64,000 bases of DNA from Pseudomonas sp. B21-023 (GTDB lineage Bacteria > Pseudomonadota > Gammaproteobacteria > Pseudomonadales > Pseudomonadaceae): contig NZ_CP087190.1 of NCBI RefSeq assembly GCF_024749165.1, forward strand, positions 4,251,501 through 4,315,500, read 5' to 3'. Below the pieces are notes generated by a model, which ran no database searches, was not told where the DNA came from, and was given only the letters and a program-made list of their open reading frames with translations. Both the position numbers and the translations under genes were made by a program. How positions within the stretch are numbered: the stretch's first letter is position 1; every line of letters starts with the position of its first letter. Shown piece after piece: positions 1-9,234 of the stretch.

Positions 1-447
1 AAGCGCCGCATTGGAGGCCTCCACCCCGCTCTGCTCGGACCCGGCGATCGGGTGCCCCGGCACGAAACGCGGCAGGCGCTCGGCGAACGCCTCGCGCGCG
101 GCACGCACCACATTGCCCTTGGCACTGCCCACGTCGGTGATCACCGCATTACCCAGATCGAGCTGGGCCAGGCGAGCCAGGACTTTCTCCATGGCCAGGA
201 TCGGCACAGCCAACTGGATGACGTCGGCGCCGACACAAGCGGCCGCAAGGTCTGCCTCGCAGCGATCGACCACGCCCAGCGCCACGGCTTGCTTGCGCGA
301 CTCGGCGTCGAGGTCGACGCCGACCACTTCGCGGCACAGGCCGCTTTCGCGCAGGCCCTTGGCGAAGGAGCCGCCGATCAGGCCGAGGCCTACGACCACC
401 AGACGGTCGATGAGCGGAGCGGGATTGTTTGTTACAGCATTAACCAC
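1..447 (-). CDS. tyrA: Prephenate dehydrogenase (N-terminal part; probable TyrA-AroA fusion), cut by window edge
   Basis: Only the first 149 codons lie in the window. The translation has a Rossmann NAD(P)-binding loop (VVVGLGLIGGSFAKGL, about residues 17-32), a DVGSAKGN segment and the prephenate dehydrogenase signature HPIAGSEQSGVEA near the edge. The enzyme makes 4-hydroxyphenylpyruvate for tyrosine. In pseudomonads this domain is normally fused to AroA (EPSP synthase); the fusion part is outside the window, so it is inferred. The start is a GTG at 445-447, because an in-frame TGA lies six codons upstream and an AGGG precedes it. The next gene upstream on the same strand is pheA, separated by a 163-bp gap with a REP pair. 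Confidence 0.9.
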   Translation of the reverse strand, partial: MVNAVTNNPAPLIDRLVVVGLGLIGGSFAKGLRESGLCREVVGVDLDAESRKQAVALGVVDRCEADLAAACVGADVIQLAVPILAMEKVLARLAQLDLGNAVITDVGSAKGNVVRAAREAFAERLPRFVPGHPIAGSEQSGVEASNAAL

Positions 448-492
448 AAGTGCGAACCCTGTTCAAAAACATGCCAGTCGTTGAGACCGCAG

Positions 493-597
493 GGGGCTGC
501 TGCGCAGCCCATCGCTGGCAAGCCAGCTCCCACATAGGCCAGCGATACACCGCTCCCTGTGGGAGCCGGCTTGCCGGCGATGGGCCGCAAAGCGACC
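493..597. repeat. REP pair (BIME) between pheA and tyrA
   Basis: Two inverted copies of the Pseudomonas REP type face each other. The left copy reads GGCTGC..CATCGCTGGCAAGCCAGCTCCCAC and the right copy reads TGTGGGAGCCGGCTTGCCGGCGATGGGCCGC. Both can form hairpins. The pair sits between two genes of one transcription unit and could attenuate transcription or stabilise the 3' end of the pheA message; that role is inferred. Confidence 0.85.
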
Positions 598-610
598 CCA
601 ACAAAATCGA

Positions 611-1705
611 TCAGAGCACCGCTTTCGGATAAGAGCCCAACACCTTCAGCGCCACAGCCTCCTGGCTGATCTGCTCGAGTACCGCCTTGATCAGCGGATC
701 ACGGTGATGGCCGACAAAGTCGATGAAGAACACGTAGGTCCACTTGCCGCTGCGCGACGGACGGGTCTCGATGCGCGTGAGGTCGATGCCGTTCTCGTGA
801 AACGGCACCAGCAGCTCGTGCAGAGCACCCGGCTTGTTGCTCATGGAGACGATGATCGAAGTCTTGTCGTCGCCGGTCGGCGGCACTTCCTGGCTGCCGA
901 TCATGAGGAAGCGCGTGGAGTTGTCCGGCCGGTCCTCGATCTTTTCGGCCAGGCGGGTCAGGCCATACAGGTTGGCCGCCATGTCACCGGCAATGGCCGC
1001 CGAATTCCACTCACCCTTGACCCGCTTGGCCGCCTCGGCGTTGCTCGACACAGCCACACGCTCGACGTTCGGGTAATGGGCGTCCAGCCACTTGCGGCAC
1101 TGGGCCAGCGACTGGGCATGGGAGTAGATGCGGGTGATGCTGTCGGTCTTGGTGTTCTCGCCCACCAGCAGGTGATGGTGGATACGCAGCTCGACCTCGC
1201 CGCAGATCACCATGTCATGCTCGAGGAAGCTGTCCAGCGTGTGGCTGACAGCGCCTTCGGTGGAGTTCTCCACCGGCACCACGCCGAAATTGACCGCACC
1301 CGCCGCCACTTCGCGGAACACTTCGTCGATGGCCGCCATCGGGCGGCTGACCACGGCATGGCCGAAGTGCTTCATGGCTGCGGCCTGGGTGAAGGTCCCT
1401 TCAGGGCCGAGGTAGGCCACCTTAAGCGGCTCTTCGAGCGCCAGGCAGGAGGACATGATCTCGCGGAACAACCGCGCCATCTCTTCGTTGTCCAGCGGCC
1501 CCTGATTACGCTGCATGACGCGCTTGAGCACCGCGGCCTCGCGCTCGGGACGGTAGAACACCGGCGCCTCGCCTTCTGGCAACGATGCGGTCTTGACCTT
1601 GGCCACTTCCTGGGCGCAACGGGCGCGCTCGCTGATCAGCTCGAGGATCTTCTCGTCGAGGCTGTCGATGCGCACGCGCAGGGCCTTGAGCTCCTGATCG
1701 GACAT
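611..1705 (-). CDS. pheA: Bifunctional chorismate mutase / prephenate dehydratase (P-protein)
   Basis: 364 residues. It converts chorismate to prephenate and then phenylpyruvate in phenylalanine synthesis. Residues 1-90 are an AroQ-type chorismate mutase (LRVRIDSLDEKILELISERA). Residues about 95-270 are the dehydratase, with LGPEGTFT, VENSTEGAV and the catalytic NSTRFLMIG motif. The C-terminus is an ACT domain for Phe feedback (SNKPGALHELL, then TRIETRPSR, which matches the ESRP-type effector motif). The start ATG (1703-1705) shares one base with the serC stop (TGATG arrangement), so the two genes are translationally coupled. Length and domain order are normal for the family. Confidence 0.97.
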   Translation of the reverse strand: MSDQELKALRVRIDSLDEKILELISERARCAQEVAKVKTASLPEGEAPVFYRPEREAAVLKRVMQRNQGPLDNEEMARLFREIMSSCLALEEPLKVAYLGPEGTFTQAAAMKHFGHAVVSRPMAAIDEVFREVAAGAVNFGVVPVENSTEGAVSHTLDSFLEHDMVICGEVELRIHHHLLVGENTKTDSITRIYSHAQSLAQCRKWLDAHYPNVERVAVSSNAEAAKRVKGEWNSAAIAGDMAANLYGLTRLAEKIEDRPDNSTRFLMIGSQEVPPTGDDKTSIIVSMSNKPGALHELLVPFHENGIDLTRIETRPSRSGKWTYVFFIDFVGHHRDPLIKAVLEQISQEAVALKVLGSYPKAVL

Positions 1706-2796
1706 CAGCCGTGCTCCTTCTCGAATTCACCCATGTACTGCACCAGCGCCTCGACAGCCTCCAGGCCCAGGGCGTTGTAGATCGAGGCACGCATGCCGCC
1801 GACCGAACGATGGCCCTTGAGGTTGAGCAGGCCACGGGCATCGGCGCCGGCCAGGAAGGCCTTGTCCAGACGTTCGTCGGCCAGGCGGAACGGCACGTTC
1901 ATCCACGAGCGGGCGTTGACACTGATCGGGTTGGTGTAGAACTCGCTGGCATCGATGAAGCCGTACAGGCGCTCTTTCTTGGCGCGGTTGCGCTGCTCCA
2001 TCGCCTCGACGCCACCCTGCTCCTTGAGCCACTCGAACACCAGGCCCGAGAGGTACCAGGAATAGGTGGCCGGAGTGTTGTACATCGAGCCGTTGTCGGC
2101 CGACACCTTGTAGTCGAGCATCGTCGGGCAGCTGCTGCGGGCACGACCCAGCAGGTCTTCGCGCACGATCACCACCACCAGGCCGCTCGGACCGATGTTC
2201 TTCTGCGCGCCGGCGTAGATCAGGCCGTACTGCGATACGTCGATCGGGCGCGACAGGATGTCCGAGGACATGTCGACCACCAGCGGGACGTCACCGGTTT
2301 CGGGCACCCAGTCGAACTGCAGGCCACCAATGGTCTCGTTGGACGCATAGTGAACGTAGGCGGCATTGCGGGTCAGCTGCCACTCGTTCTGGCCCGGGAT
2401 GGCCAGGTAGTCGTAGGGCTTGGCGCTGGCAGCAACGTTGACAGTGCCGAAGCGGCGCGCTTCCTCGATGGCCTTCTTCGACCAGATACCGGTCTCGACG
2501 TAGTCGGCGGTGCCGTTTTCCGGCAGCAGGTTCAGCGGAATCTCGGCAAACTGCTGGCTGGCACCGCCCTGCAGGAACAGCACCTTGTAGTTGGAGGGGA
2601 CGGACAGCAGGTCGCGCAGGTCCTGCTCGGCCTTTTCGGCAATGGCCACATAGTCGTCGCTGCGGTGGCTCATTTCCATCACCGACAGACCCTTGCCGCG
2701 CCAGTCCAGCATCTCGGCCTGGGCGCGCTGCAGCACGGCATCAGGAAGCGCGGCAGGGCCTGCGCAGAAGTTAAAGGCTCGTTTGCTCACATCCAC
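1705..2796 (-). CDS. serC: Phosphoserine aminotransferase
   Basis: 363 residues, a class V PLP aminotransferase. It makes 3-phosphoserine (serine pathway) and 4-phosphohydroxythreonine (PLP pathway). The N-terminal FNFCAGPAALP and the PLP-lysine motif YAGAQKNIGPSG (lysine at about residue 200) are both present, and length is as expected. It is the first gene of serC-pheA-tyrA and overlaps pheA by one base. gyrA lies upstream on the same strand with a stem-loop in the 151-bp gap, so serC probably has its own promoter there. Confidence 0.97.
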   Translation of the reverse strand: MDVSKRAFNFCAGPAALPDAVLQRAQAEMLDWRGKGLSVMEMSHRSDDYVAIAEKAEQDLRDLLSVPSNYKVLFLQGGASQQFAEIPLNLLPENGTADYVETGIWSKKAIEEARRFGTVNVAASAKPYDYLAIPGQNEWQLTRNAAYVHYASNETIGGLQFDWVPETGDVPLVVDMSSDILSRPIDVSQYGLIYAGAQKNIGPSGLVVVIVREDLLGRARSSCPTMLDYKVSADNGSMYNTPATYSWYLSGLVFEWLKEQGGVEAMEQRNRAKKERLYGFIDASEFYTNPISVNARSWMNVPFRLADERLDKAFLAGADARGLLNLKGHRSVGGMRASIYNALGLEAVEALVQYMGEFEKEHG

Positions 2797-2904
2797 TCTC
2801 GCTCTGCCAAATAGAACAAAATCGTAATTCGCTGCGGACCAGTCAAGACTGTGTCGCCGACATCAGGGCTGCCTCGCAGCGCCAATGCCCCACCTTCATC
2901 AGTC

Positions 2905-2930
2905 AAACGGGGCGACCTTGGTCGCCCCGC
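2905..2930 (-). terminator. Stem-loop after gyrA
   Basis: A perfect 9-bp stem, CGGGGCGAC (2908-2916) pairing with GTCGCCCCG (2921-2929), lies just downstream of the gyrA stop. On the minus strand it is followed by TTTGACT, a short U-rich run. It is a likely intrinsic terminator between gyrA and serC. Confidence 0.6.
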
Positions 2931-2947
2931 TCGGGTTGTTGCATCGA

Positions 2948-5707
2948 TTATTCCTGAGGTGCCTCTTCGGCGCCGGCGTCGTCGCCCACCGCATCGAGCG
3001 GGGCGCCCTCCTCGCCCGTCTCGATCAGTTCATCGAGCTCTTCCTCGGAGGGCTCCTGGACGCGTTCAAGCCCCACCAGCGTCTCGTCGGTGGCCAGCTT
3101 GATCAGCGTGACACCCTGGGTGTTACGGCCCAGGCTGGACACCTCGCCGACCCGTGTACGCACCAGCGTGCCCTGGTCGGAGATCAGCATGATTTCCTCG
3201 CCTTCCTGCACCTGGATGGCGCCGATCAGCAGGCCGTTGCGCCCCTTGGTGCCCATGGCGATCACGCCCTGGCCACCACGGCCGCGGCGCGGGAACTTGG
3301 ACAGCGGGGTGCGCTTGCCAAAGCCACGTTCGGAAGCGGTGAGGATCTGCGCGCCGGACTCCGGGATCAGCATGGAAATGATCTGCTGGCCCTTGCCCAG
3401 CTTCATGCCGCGCACGCCACGGGCCGTACGGCCCATCTCACGCACCACGCTCTCGGCGAAGCGGATCACCTTGCCAGCGTCGGAGAACATCATGACTTCC
3501 TTGGCGCCGTCGGTGATGGCGGCAGCGATCAGGGTGTCACCTTCCTTGAGCTTCAAGGCGATCAGGCCGTTGGAACGCGGACGGGCGAACTGCACCAGCG
3601 GGGTCTTCTTGACAGTACCGGAGGCGGTCGCCATGAAGATGTAGGCGCCGGTCGGTTCGGCGGCCCACTCTGGGGTGTCGCCGTCTTCCTCGTCGATCTC
3701 CTCGGCTTCCACCAGCTCGCCTTCGATTACGCTGTCGTCGCTGTCTTCCAGTTCTTCGTCTGGGTCTGCGTGCTGCTGCAGCGCCTCCAGGTCGATCTGC
3801 AGCATGGCGGTGATGCGCTCACCTTCTTCCAGCGGCAGCAGGTTGACCAGCGGGCGGCCGCGGGCGGCGCGGGAGGCCTCGGGAATCTCGTAGGTCTTCT
3901 TCCAGTACACTTTGCCCTTGCTGGAGAACAGCAGCAGGGTGGCGTGGCTGTTGGCGACCAGCAGGTGCTCGATGTAGTCCTCGTCCTTGACGCCTGTGGC
4001 CGACTTGCCCTTGCCACCACGGCGCTGGGCCTGGTACGCGGACAGTGGCTGGGTCTTGGCGTAGCCACCGTGGGAGATGGTCACCACACGCTCTTCTTCG
4101 GGGATCATATCGCCGTAGTTGAGGTCATGGCTGGCATTGAGGATTTCGGTGCGGCGGGCATCGCCGTACTCGGCGCGGATCGCTTCAAGCTCTTCGCGGA
4201 TCACTTCCATCAGGCGCTCGGCGCTGCTGAGGATGCGGATCAGCTCGCCGATCTGCTCGAGGATCTCCTGGTACTCGGCCAGCAGCTTCTCGTGCTCCAG
4301 GCCGGTCAGGCGGTGCAGGCGCAGCTCCAGGATAGCCTGGGCCTGTTCCGGCGACAGGTAGTACTTGCCTTCGCGCAGGCCGTACTGCTCCGGCAGGTCT
4401 TCCGGACGGCACGACTCGGCACCGGCGCGCTCGACCATGACTTGCACCGCGCTGGACTCCCAGGCCGTGCTGATCAGCGCTTCCTTGGCTTCGGACGGCG
4501 TCGGCGAGGCCTTGATCAGGGCGATGACCGGGTCGATGTTGGACAGCGCGACCGCCTGGCCTTCAAGGATGTGACCCCGCTCGCGGGCCTTGCGCAGCTC
4601 GAACACGGTGCGGCGGGTAACCACCTCGCGGCGGTGACGGACGAACGCCTCGAGCAGGTCTTTCAAATTAAGCAGGCGCGGACGACCGTCGATCAGGGCG
4701 ACGATGTTGATGCCGAATACGCTCTGCAGCTGGGTCTGCTGATAGAGGTTGTTGAGCACCACCTCCGGCACCTCGCCGCGACGCAGCTCGATGACGATGC
4801 GCATGCCGTCCTTGTCGGACTCGTCGCGCAGCTCGGTGATGCCTTCGATCTTCTTCTCTTTGACCAGCTCGGCGATTTTCTCGATCAGGCGCGCCTTGTT
4901 CAGCTGGTACGGCAGCTCGGTGACCACGATCTGCTGGCGGCCACCGACCTTGTCGATGTCTTCGATCTCGGAGCGGGCACGCATATAGATGCGGCCACGG
5001 CCGGTGCGATAGGCCTCGATGATGCCCTGGCGGCCGTTGATCAGGCCCGCTGTCGGGAAGTCCGGCCCCGGGATGAACTGCATCAGCTCATCGACCGTGA
5101 TGTCGGAGTTGTCGATCAGCGCCAGGCAGCCGTCGATCACTTCGCCGAGGTTGTGCGGCGGAATGTTCGTCGCCATGCCCACGGCGATACCGCTGGAGCC
5201 ATTGACCAGCAGGTTGGGGATCTTGGTCGGCATGACCGCTGGGATCTGCTCGGTACCGTCGTAGTTCGGCACCCAGTCGACGGTCTCTTTGTGCAGGTCG
5301 GCCAGCAGTTCATGGGCCAGCTTGGACATGCGCACTTCGGTGTATCGCATGGCCGCGGCGTTGTCGCCGTCCACCGAACCGAAGTTGCCCTGGCCATCGA
5401 CCAGCAGGTAGCGCAGCGAGAATGGCTGGGCCATGCGCACGATGGTGTCGTACACGGCGGTGTCGCCGTGCGGGTGGTACTTACCGATCACGTCACCGAC
5501 CACACGGGCGGATTTCTTGTACGGCTTGTTCCAGTCGTTGCCCAGTTCGCTCATCGCATACAGAACGCGACGATGCACGGGCTTCAAGCCGTCACGCGCA
5601 TCGGGCAGCGCTCGCCCGACAATAACGCTCATCGCGTAGTCGAGGTAAGACTGTCTCAGTTCGTCTTCGATATTGACCGGGAGGATTTCTTTGGCCAGTT
5701 CGCCCAT
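2948..5707 (-). CDS. gyrA: DNA gyrase subunit A
   Basis: 919 residues from the ATG at 5707, the start that matches the family (MGELAKEILPVNIEDELR). Upstream in-frame codons are ignored, and an AAGGA lies about 12 bases before this ATG. It is the DNA breakage-reunion subunit that introduces negative supercoils with GyrB. The catalytic tyrosine is Tyr122 (RYTEVRMSK). The quinolone region has Thr83 and Asp87 (HPHGDTAVYD), the usual sensitive Pseudomonas state. The GyrA box QRRGGKG is present. The C-terminal beta-pinwheel carries a long Glu/Asp-rich insertion, and the C-terminus is an acidic tail. Confidence 0.98.
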   Translation of the reverse strand: MGELAKEILPVNIEDELRQSYLDYAMSVIVGRALPDARDGLKPVHRRVLYAMSELGNDWNKPYKKSARVVGDVIGKYHPHGDTAVYDTIVRMAQPFSLRYLLVDGQGNFGSVDGDNAAAMRYTEVRMSKLAHELLADLHKETVDWVPNYDGTEQIPAVMPTKIPNLLVNGSSGIAVGMATNIPPHNLGEVIDGCLALIDNSDITVDELMQFIPGPDFPTAGLINGRQGIIEAYRTGRGRIYMRARSEIEDIDKVGGRQQIVVTELPYQLNKARLIEKIAELVKEKKIEGITELRDESDKDGMRIVIELRRGEVPEVVLNNLYQQTQLQSVFGINIVALIDGRPRLLNLKDLLEAFVRHRREVVTRRTVFELRKARERGHILEGQAVALSNIDPVIALIKASPTPSEAKEALISTAWESSAVQVMVERAGAESCRPEDLPEQYGLREGKYYLSPEQAQAILELRLHRLTGLEHEKLLAEYQEILEQIGELIRILSSAERLMEVIREELEAIRAEYGDARRTEILNASHDLNYGDMIPEEERVVTISHGGYAKTQPLSAYQAQRRGGKGKSATGVKDEDYIEHLLVANSHATLLLFSSKGKVYWKKTYEIPEASRAARGRPLVNLLPLEEGERITAMLQIDLEALQQHADPDEELEDSDDSVIEGELVEAEEIDEEDGDTPEWAAEPTGAYIFMATASGTVKKTPLVQFARPRSNGLIALKLKEGDTLIAAAITDGAKEVMMFSDAGKVIRFAESVVREMGRTARGVRGMKLGKGQQIISMLIPESGAQILTASERGFGKRTPLSKFPRRGRGGQGVIAMGTKGRNGLLIGAIQVQEGEEIMLISDQGTLVRTRVGEVSSLGRNTQGVTLIKLATDETLVGLERVQEPSEEELDELIETGEEGAPLDAVGDDAGAEEAPQE

Positions 5708-5841
5708 GAGAAGCCTGATTCCTTTTTCTGGTGAAACTTCGCCTGATCCCTCGAAGGACGAACGAAGCTCGCCGCCGCAGCGCAATTGGGGTGCGACGAC
5801 TTACGACAAATCAATGAGTTGTGCCATGGATCTGCGCAATG

Positions 5842-5865
5842 AAGGCCGCAGTAAAGAGCGGCCTT
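5842..5865. other. Hairpin in the gyrA upstream region
   Basis: An 8-bp perfect inverted repeat, AAGGCCGC (5842-5849) and GCGGCCTT (5858-5865), lies 135-158 bases upstream of the gyrA start in the 248-bp gap to mtnA. There is no T-run on either side. It could be a 5'-leader hairpin or the remnant of a terminator. Nothing else is recognisable in the gap apart from the mtnA terminator. Confidence 0.35.
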
Positions 5866-5944
5866 GGAAACTGCCGGATGGTATCACAAACGCTGCGCGC
5901 ATGGGAGATATGGCAGGTTGCCGTACAGCACCATCCGCACGGAT

Positions 5945-5970
5945 GGAAAAACGCCTCAATGGAGGCGTTT
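5945..5970 (-). terminator. mtnA terminator overlapping its stop codon
   Basis: The stem AAACGCCTC (5949-5957) pairs with GAGGCGTTT (5962-5970). On the minus strand the hairpin ends in a run of five T. The mtnA TGA (5956-5958) lies inside the stem, so the last codons of mtnA form part of the terminator. Confidence 0.7.
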
Positions 5971-7032
5971 GCGGCACATCAACTGGGCGATCTTTGCGGT
6001 ATCCGGGCGCTCGACAACGCCCTTCTCGGTGACGATCACGTCGATCAGGTCGGCCGGCGTGACATCGACCACCGGGTTGTAGGCTTCGACATCAGCGGTT
6101 ACCTGGATGCCCGCTACCTCCAGCAGCTCTTCCTCGCCGCGGGTCTCCAGCGGGATATCCTCGCCGGTAGGCAGATTCAGATCAATGCTGGTGCTCGGCG
6201 CCACCACCATGAAGCGCAGCCCGTGGTGCATGGCCGCCACCGCCATCTGGTAGGTGCCGATCTTCGCCGCCACATCGCCATTGGCGGCAATGCAGTCGGC
6301 GCCGACCACCACCCAGGTGATGCCCTTGGTCTTCATCAGGTGCCCGGCCGCCGCGTCGGCGACCACGGTCACCGGCACTCCGTCAGCGGCCAGCTCCCAG
6401 GCGGTCAGGCGCGAACCCTGCAGCCACGGCCGCGACTCGCAGGCATAGACCTGCTCGACCATGCCCTCCAGGGTGGCGGCGCGGATCACCCCCAGGGCGG
6501 TGCCGAAGCCGCCGGTGGCCAGGGCCCCGGCGTTGCCGTGGGTGAGCAGGGCCTGCTCGCTGCCCTGGTGCCTGCGGATCTGCTCGACACCGAACTGAGC
6601 CATGGTCAGGTTGGCCTCGCGATCACTCTGGTGAATCCCCACCGCCTCGGCCTCCATCACCTTCAGCACGTCTTCATCCGGGCGCAGGCGCTGCAGGCGC
6701 TCACGCATGCGATTGAGCGCCCAGAACAGGTTGGCCGGGGTGGGCCGCGCCTCGCCGAGCATCATGAAGTCTTCTTCCAGGCTCTCTTCCCAGCTCTCGC
6801 CTTCGGCCAGACGACGGCGCAGCGCCAGCACCAGGCCATAGGCGGCGCAGATGCCGATCGCCGGAGCGCCACGCACGGCCATGTCGCTGATCGCCTCAGC
6901 CACCTCGGCCGCCTCGGTGCAAGCCAGCCAGCACTGCTCAAGCGGCAGCAGGCGCTGGTCGAGCAGATGCAGCACGCCGTCGCGCCACTCGATGCCCGTC
7001 ACCGTCTCCGCCGCCATCAGTTGCTCGCGCAT
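5956..7032 (-). CDS. mtnA: 5-methylthioribose-1-phosphate isomerase
   Basis: 358 residues. It isomerises methylthioribose-1-phosphate to methylthioribulose-1-phosphate in methionine salvage. Family motifs are visible: SDMAVRGAPAIG near residue 50, HGNAGALAT, ACESRPWLQGSRLTAWEL with the catalytic Cys, and VVVGADCIAANGDVAAKIGTY with the catalytic Asp. The start chosen is the ATG at 7032, preceded by GGGGAGAGG at good spacing; a longer open frame continues upstream but runs antisense to mtaD. It is divergent from mtaD, which acts earlier in the same salvage route. Confidence 0.96.
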   Translation of the reverse strand: MREQLMAAETVTGIEWRDGVLHLLDQRLLPLEQCWLACTEAAEVAEAISDMAVRGAPAIGICAAYGLVLALRRRLAEGESWEESLEEDFMMLGEARPTPANLFWALNRMRERLQRLRPDEDVLKVMEAEAVGIHQSDREANLTMAQFGVEQIRRHQGSEQALLTHGNAGALATGGFGTALGVIRAATLEGMVEQVYACESRPWLQGSRLTAWELAADGVPVTVVADAAAGHLMKTKGITWVVVGADCIAANGDVAAKIGTYQMAVAAMHHGLRFMVVAPSTSIDLNLPTGEDIPLETRGEEELLEVAGIQVTADVEAYNPVVDVTPADLIDVIVTEKGVVERPDTAKIAQLMCRKRLH

Positions 7033-7068
7033 CGCCTCTCCCCGTCGCCCTGGCATCAAAAGCCGGCG

Positions 7069-7106
7069 ATTATAGCGAGCCTGCGTCGCGGACGCTCGGG
7101 TATACT
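7069..7106. promoter_or_regulatory. Back-to-back -10 elements between mtnA and mtaD
   Basis: The 111-bp divergent gap holds a perfect minus-strand -10 hexamer, TATAAT (7069-7074), reading towards mtnA. It also holds a plus-strand TATACT (7101-7106) reading towards mtaD 38 bp away. Neither has a convincing -35 box. The closeness of the two suggests shared or competing expression; this is inference. Confidence 0.5.
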
Positions 7107-7143
7107 GCGCGTTTAGCCGAACCGATCCAGGTATATATCGCGC

Positions 7144-8469
7144 ATGCCCATCGCCACTCCCCTCCTCGACCTGCTGCTTGTGCCGGACTGGCTGGTCCCC
7201 GTGGAGCCGGCCGGTGTCGTGCTGGAGGGCCATGCGCTGGGCATCCGCGACGGCCAGATCGCCTGGCTCGGCCCACGCGAGCGGGCACCCCAGGCCCGGA
7301 ACGTGCGAACGCTGCCCGACTGCCTGTTGACGCCCGGGCTGGTCAACGCCCACGGCCACGCCGCCATGACCCTGTTCCGCGGCCTGGCCGACGACCTGCC
7401 ACTGATGACCTGGCTGCAGGAACACATCTGGCCTGCCGAGGGTCGCTGGGTGAACGAGGCCTTCGTGGGCGACGGCACCGACCTGGCCATTGCCGAGCAG
7501 CTCAAGGGCGGCATCACCTGCTTCGCCGACATGTATTTCTACCCCCGCGAGGCCTGCGACCGCGTGCACCGCAGCGGCATCCGCGCGCAGATCGCCGTGC
7601 CGCTGCTGGATTTCCCCATCCCCGGCGCGCGCACCCCGGACGAGGCCCTGCACCTGGCCATCGAACTGTTCGGCGATCTGCGCCACCACCCGCGCATCAC
7701 CATTGCCCTGGGCCCGCACGCACCCTACACGGTGAGCGACGAGAGCCTGGAGAAGATCCGGGTGATCGCCGACCAGTTGGACGTACCGCTGCACATGCAC
7801 ATCCACGAGACCGCCAGCGAAGTCGAGCAGGCGCTCAAGGACAACGGTGAGCGGCCGCTGGCGCGCCTCGCGCGCCTGGGCCTGCTGGGCCCGAACCTGC
7901 AAGCGGTGCACATGACCCAGATCAGCGACGAAGACCTGGCGCTGCTGGTAGAAAGCAACACCAGCGTGGTCCACTGCCCCGAGTCCAACCTCAAGCTGGC
8001 CAGTGGGTTCTGCCCGGTAGAGCGCCTGTGGCAGGCCGGAGTGAACGTGGCCGTCGGCACCGACGGCGCCGCCAGCAACAATGACCTCGACCTGCTCGGT
8101 GAAACCCGCACCGCTGCGTTGCTGGCCAAGGCCGTGGCCGGCTCGGCCACCGCCTTGGACGCCCACCGGGCGCTGCGCATGGCCACGCTCAATGGCGCCC
8201 GGGCCCTCGGGCTGGAGCCGATCACCGGCTCGCTCGAGGTGGGCAAGGCCGCCGACCTGGCAGTCTTCGACCTGTCGGGGCTGGCGCAGCAACCGGTGCA
8301 CGACCCGGTCTCGCAACTGATCTACGCCACCGGTCGCGATTGCGTGAAGGATGTCTGGGTCGCCGGGCAGCAACTGGTCGAGGACCGCCGCCTGACACGG
8401 ATGGACGAAGCCGCGCTGGCCGCCAACGCCCGTGCCTGGGGAGCCCGCATCGGCGGGCGCAATGAATGA
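7144..8469 (+). CDS. mtaD: TRZ/ATZ-family amidohydrolase; 5-methylthioadenosine/S-adenosylhomocysteine deaminase
   Basis: 441 residues, amidohydrolase superfamily TIM barrel. Metal-ligand motifs are seen in order: NAHGHAAM (HxH), GPHAPYTV, HMHIHETASE and GTDGAASNNDLD with the terminal Asp. The P. aeruginosa orthologue deaminates 5'-methylthioadenosine to methylthioinosine for methionine salvage, and the divergent mtnA neighbour supports the same role here. Substrate specificity within the family cannot be read with certainty from sequence. Confidence 0.88.
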   Translation: MPIATPLLDLLLVPDWLVPVEPAGVVLEGHALGIRDGQIAWLGPRERAPQARNVRTLPDCLLTPGLVNAHGHAAMTLFRGLADDLPLMTWLQEHIWPAEGRWVNEAFVGDGTDLAIAEQLKGGITCFADMYFYPREACDRVHRSGIRAQIAVPLLDFPIPGARTPDEALHLAIELFGDLRHHPRITIALGPHAPYTVSDESLEKIRVIADQLDVPLHMHIHETASEVEQALKDNGERPLARLARLGLLGPNLQAVHMTQISDEDLALLVESNTSVVHCPESNLKLASGFCPVERLWQAGVNVAVGTDGAASNNDLDLLGETRTAALLAKAVAGSATALDAHRALRMATLNGARALGLEPITGSLEVGKAADLAVFDLSGLAQQPVHDPVSQLIYATGRDCVKDVWVAGQQLVEDRRLTRMDEAALAANARAWGARIGGRNE

Positions 8470-8533
8470 ACGACCGACAGCCACGGCTGCCGGCCCGCGA
8501 CACTATTTATCGAAGATTCAGAGGACTGTTCCC

Positions 8534-9232
8534 ATGAGCAACGTCGACCACGCCGAAATCGCCAAGTTCGAAGCCCTGGCCCACCGCTGGTGGGACCGCG
8601 AGAGCGAGTTCAAGCCGCTGCACGACATCAACCCGCTGCGGGTCAACTGGATCGACGAGCGCGTCGGCCTGGCCGGCAAGAAGGTGCTGGACGTCGGCTG
8701 CGGCGGCGGCATCCTCAGCGAGGCGATGGCCCAGCGCGGTGCCACCGTGACCGGCATTGACATGGGCGAGGCGCCGCTGGCGGTGGCCCAACTGCACCAG
8801 CTGGAGTCTGGCGTGGCGGTGGAATACCGGCAGATCACCGCCGAGGCCCTGGCCGAAGAGATGCCTGAACAGTTCGACGTGGTCACCTGCCTGGAGATGC
8901 TCGAGCACGTCCCCGACCCTTCGTCGGTGATCCGCGCCTGCTACCGCATGGTCAAGCCGGGCGGCCAGGTGTTCTTCTCGACCATCAACCGCAACCCCAA
9001 GGCCTACCTGCTGGCGATCATTGGCGCCGAATACGTGCTGAAGATGCTGCCGCGCGGCACCCACGACTTCAAGAAGTTCATCCGCCCCTCCGAGCTGGGC
9101 GCCTGGAGCCGTGCCGCAGGCCTGGAGGTCAAGGACATCATCGGCCTGACCTACAACCCGCTGACCAAGCACTACAAGCTGTGCAACGACGTCGACGTCA
9201 ACTACATGATCCAGACCCTGCGCGAGGAATGA
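8534..9232 (+). CDS. ubiG: Ubiquinone biosynthesis O-methyltransferase
   Basis: 232 residues. It carries out both SAM-dependent O-methylations of ubiquinone synthesis. Motifs are SAM motif I VLDVGCGGGILSEAMA, post-motif VTGIDMG, and EMLEHVPDP. The ATG at 8534 gives the family N-terminus MSNVDHAEIAKFEALAHRWWD. The upstream extension is rejected because it runs back into mtaD. The stop overlaps the region just before mupP (GAATGAGCATG), so the two genes are coupled. Confidence 0.97.
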   Translation: MSNVDHAEIAKFEALAHRWWDRESEFKPLHDINPLRVNWIDERVGLAGKKVLDVGCGGGILSEAMAQRGATVTGIDMGEAPLAVAQLHQLESGVAVEYRQITAEALAEEMPEQFDVVTCLEMLEHVPDPSSVIRACYRMVKPGGQVFFSTINRNPKAYLLAIIGAEYVLKMLPRGTHDFKKFIRPSELGAWSRAAGLEVKDIIGLTYNPLTKHYKLCNDVDVNYMIQTLREE

Positions 9233-9234
9233 GC

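Noticed and set aside
5455..5470. GyrA Thr83 as a possible quinolone-resistance change
   Set aside because: Thr83 with Asp87 is the normal sensitive state in Pseudomonas; only E. coli numbering (Ser83) makes it look altered.
2885..5734. A plus-strand open frame of about 950 codons opposite gyrA
   Set aside because: Antisense shadow of gyrA; the translation is low-complexity Leu/Gln/Asp/His-rich and matches nothing.
7033..8484. Apparent N-terminal extension of mtnA making an 842-residue protein
   Set aside because: The extension is antisense to mtaD; a good ribosome site and the family N-terminus put the mtnA start at 7032.
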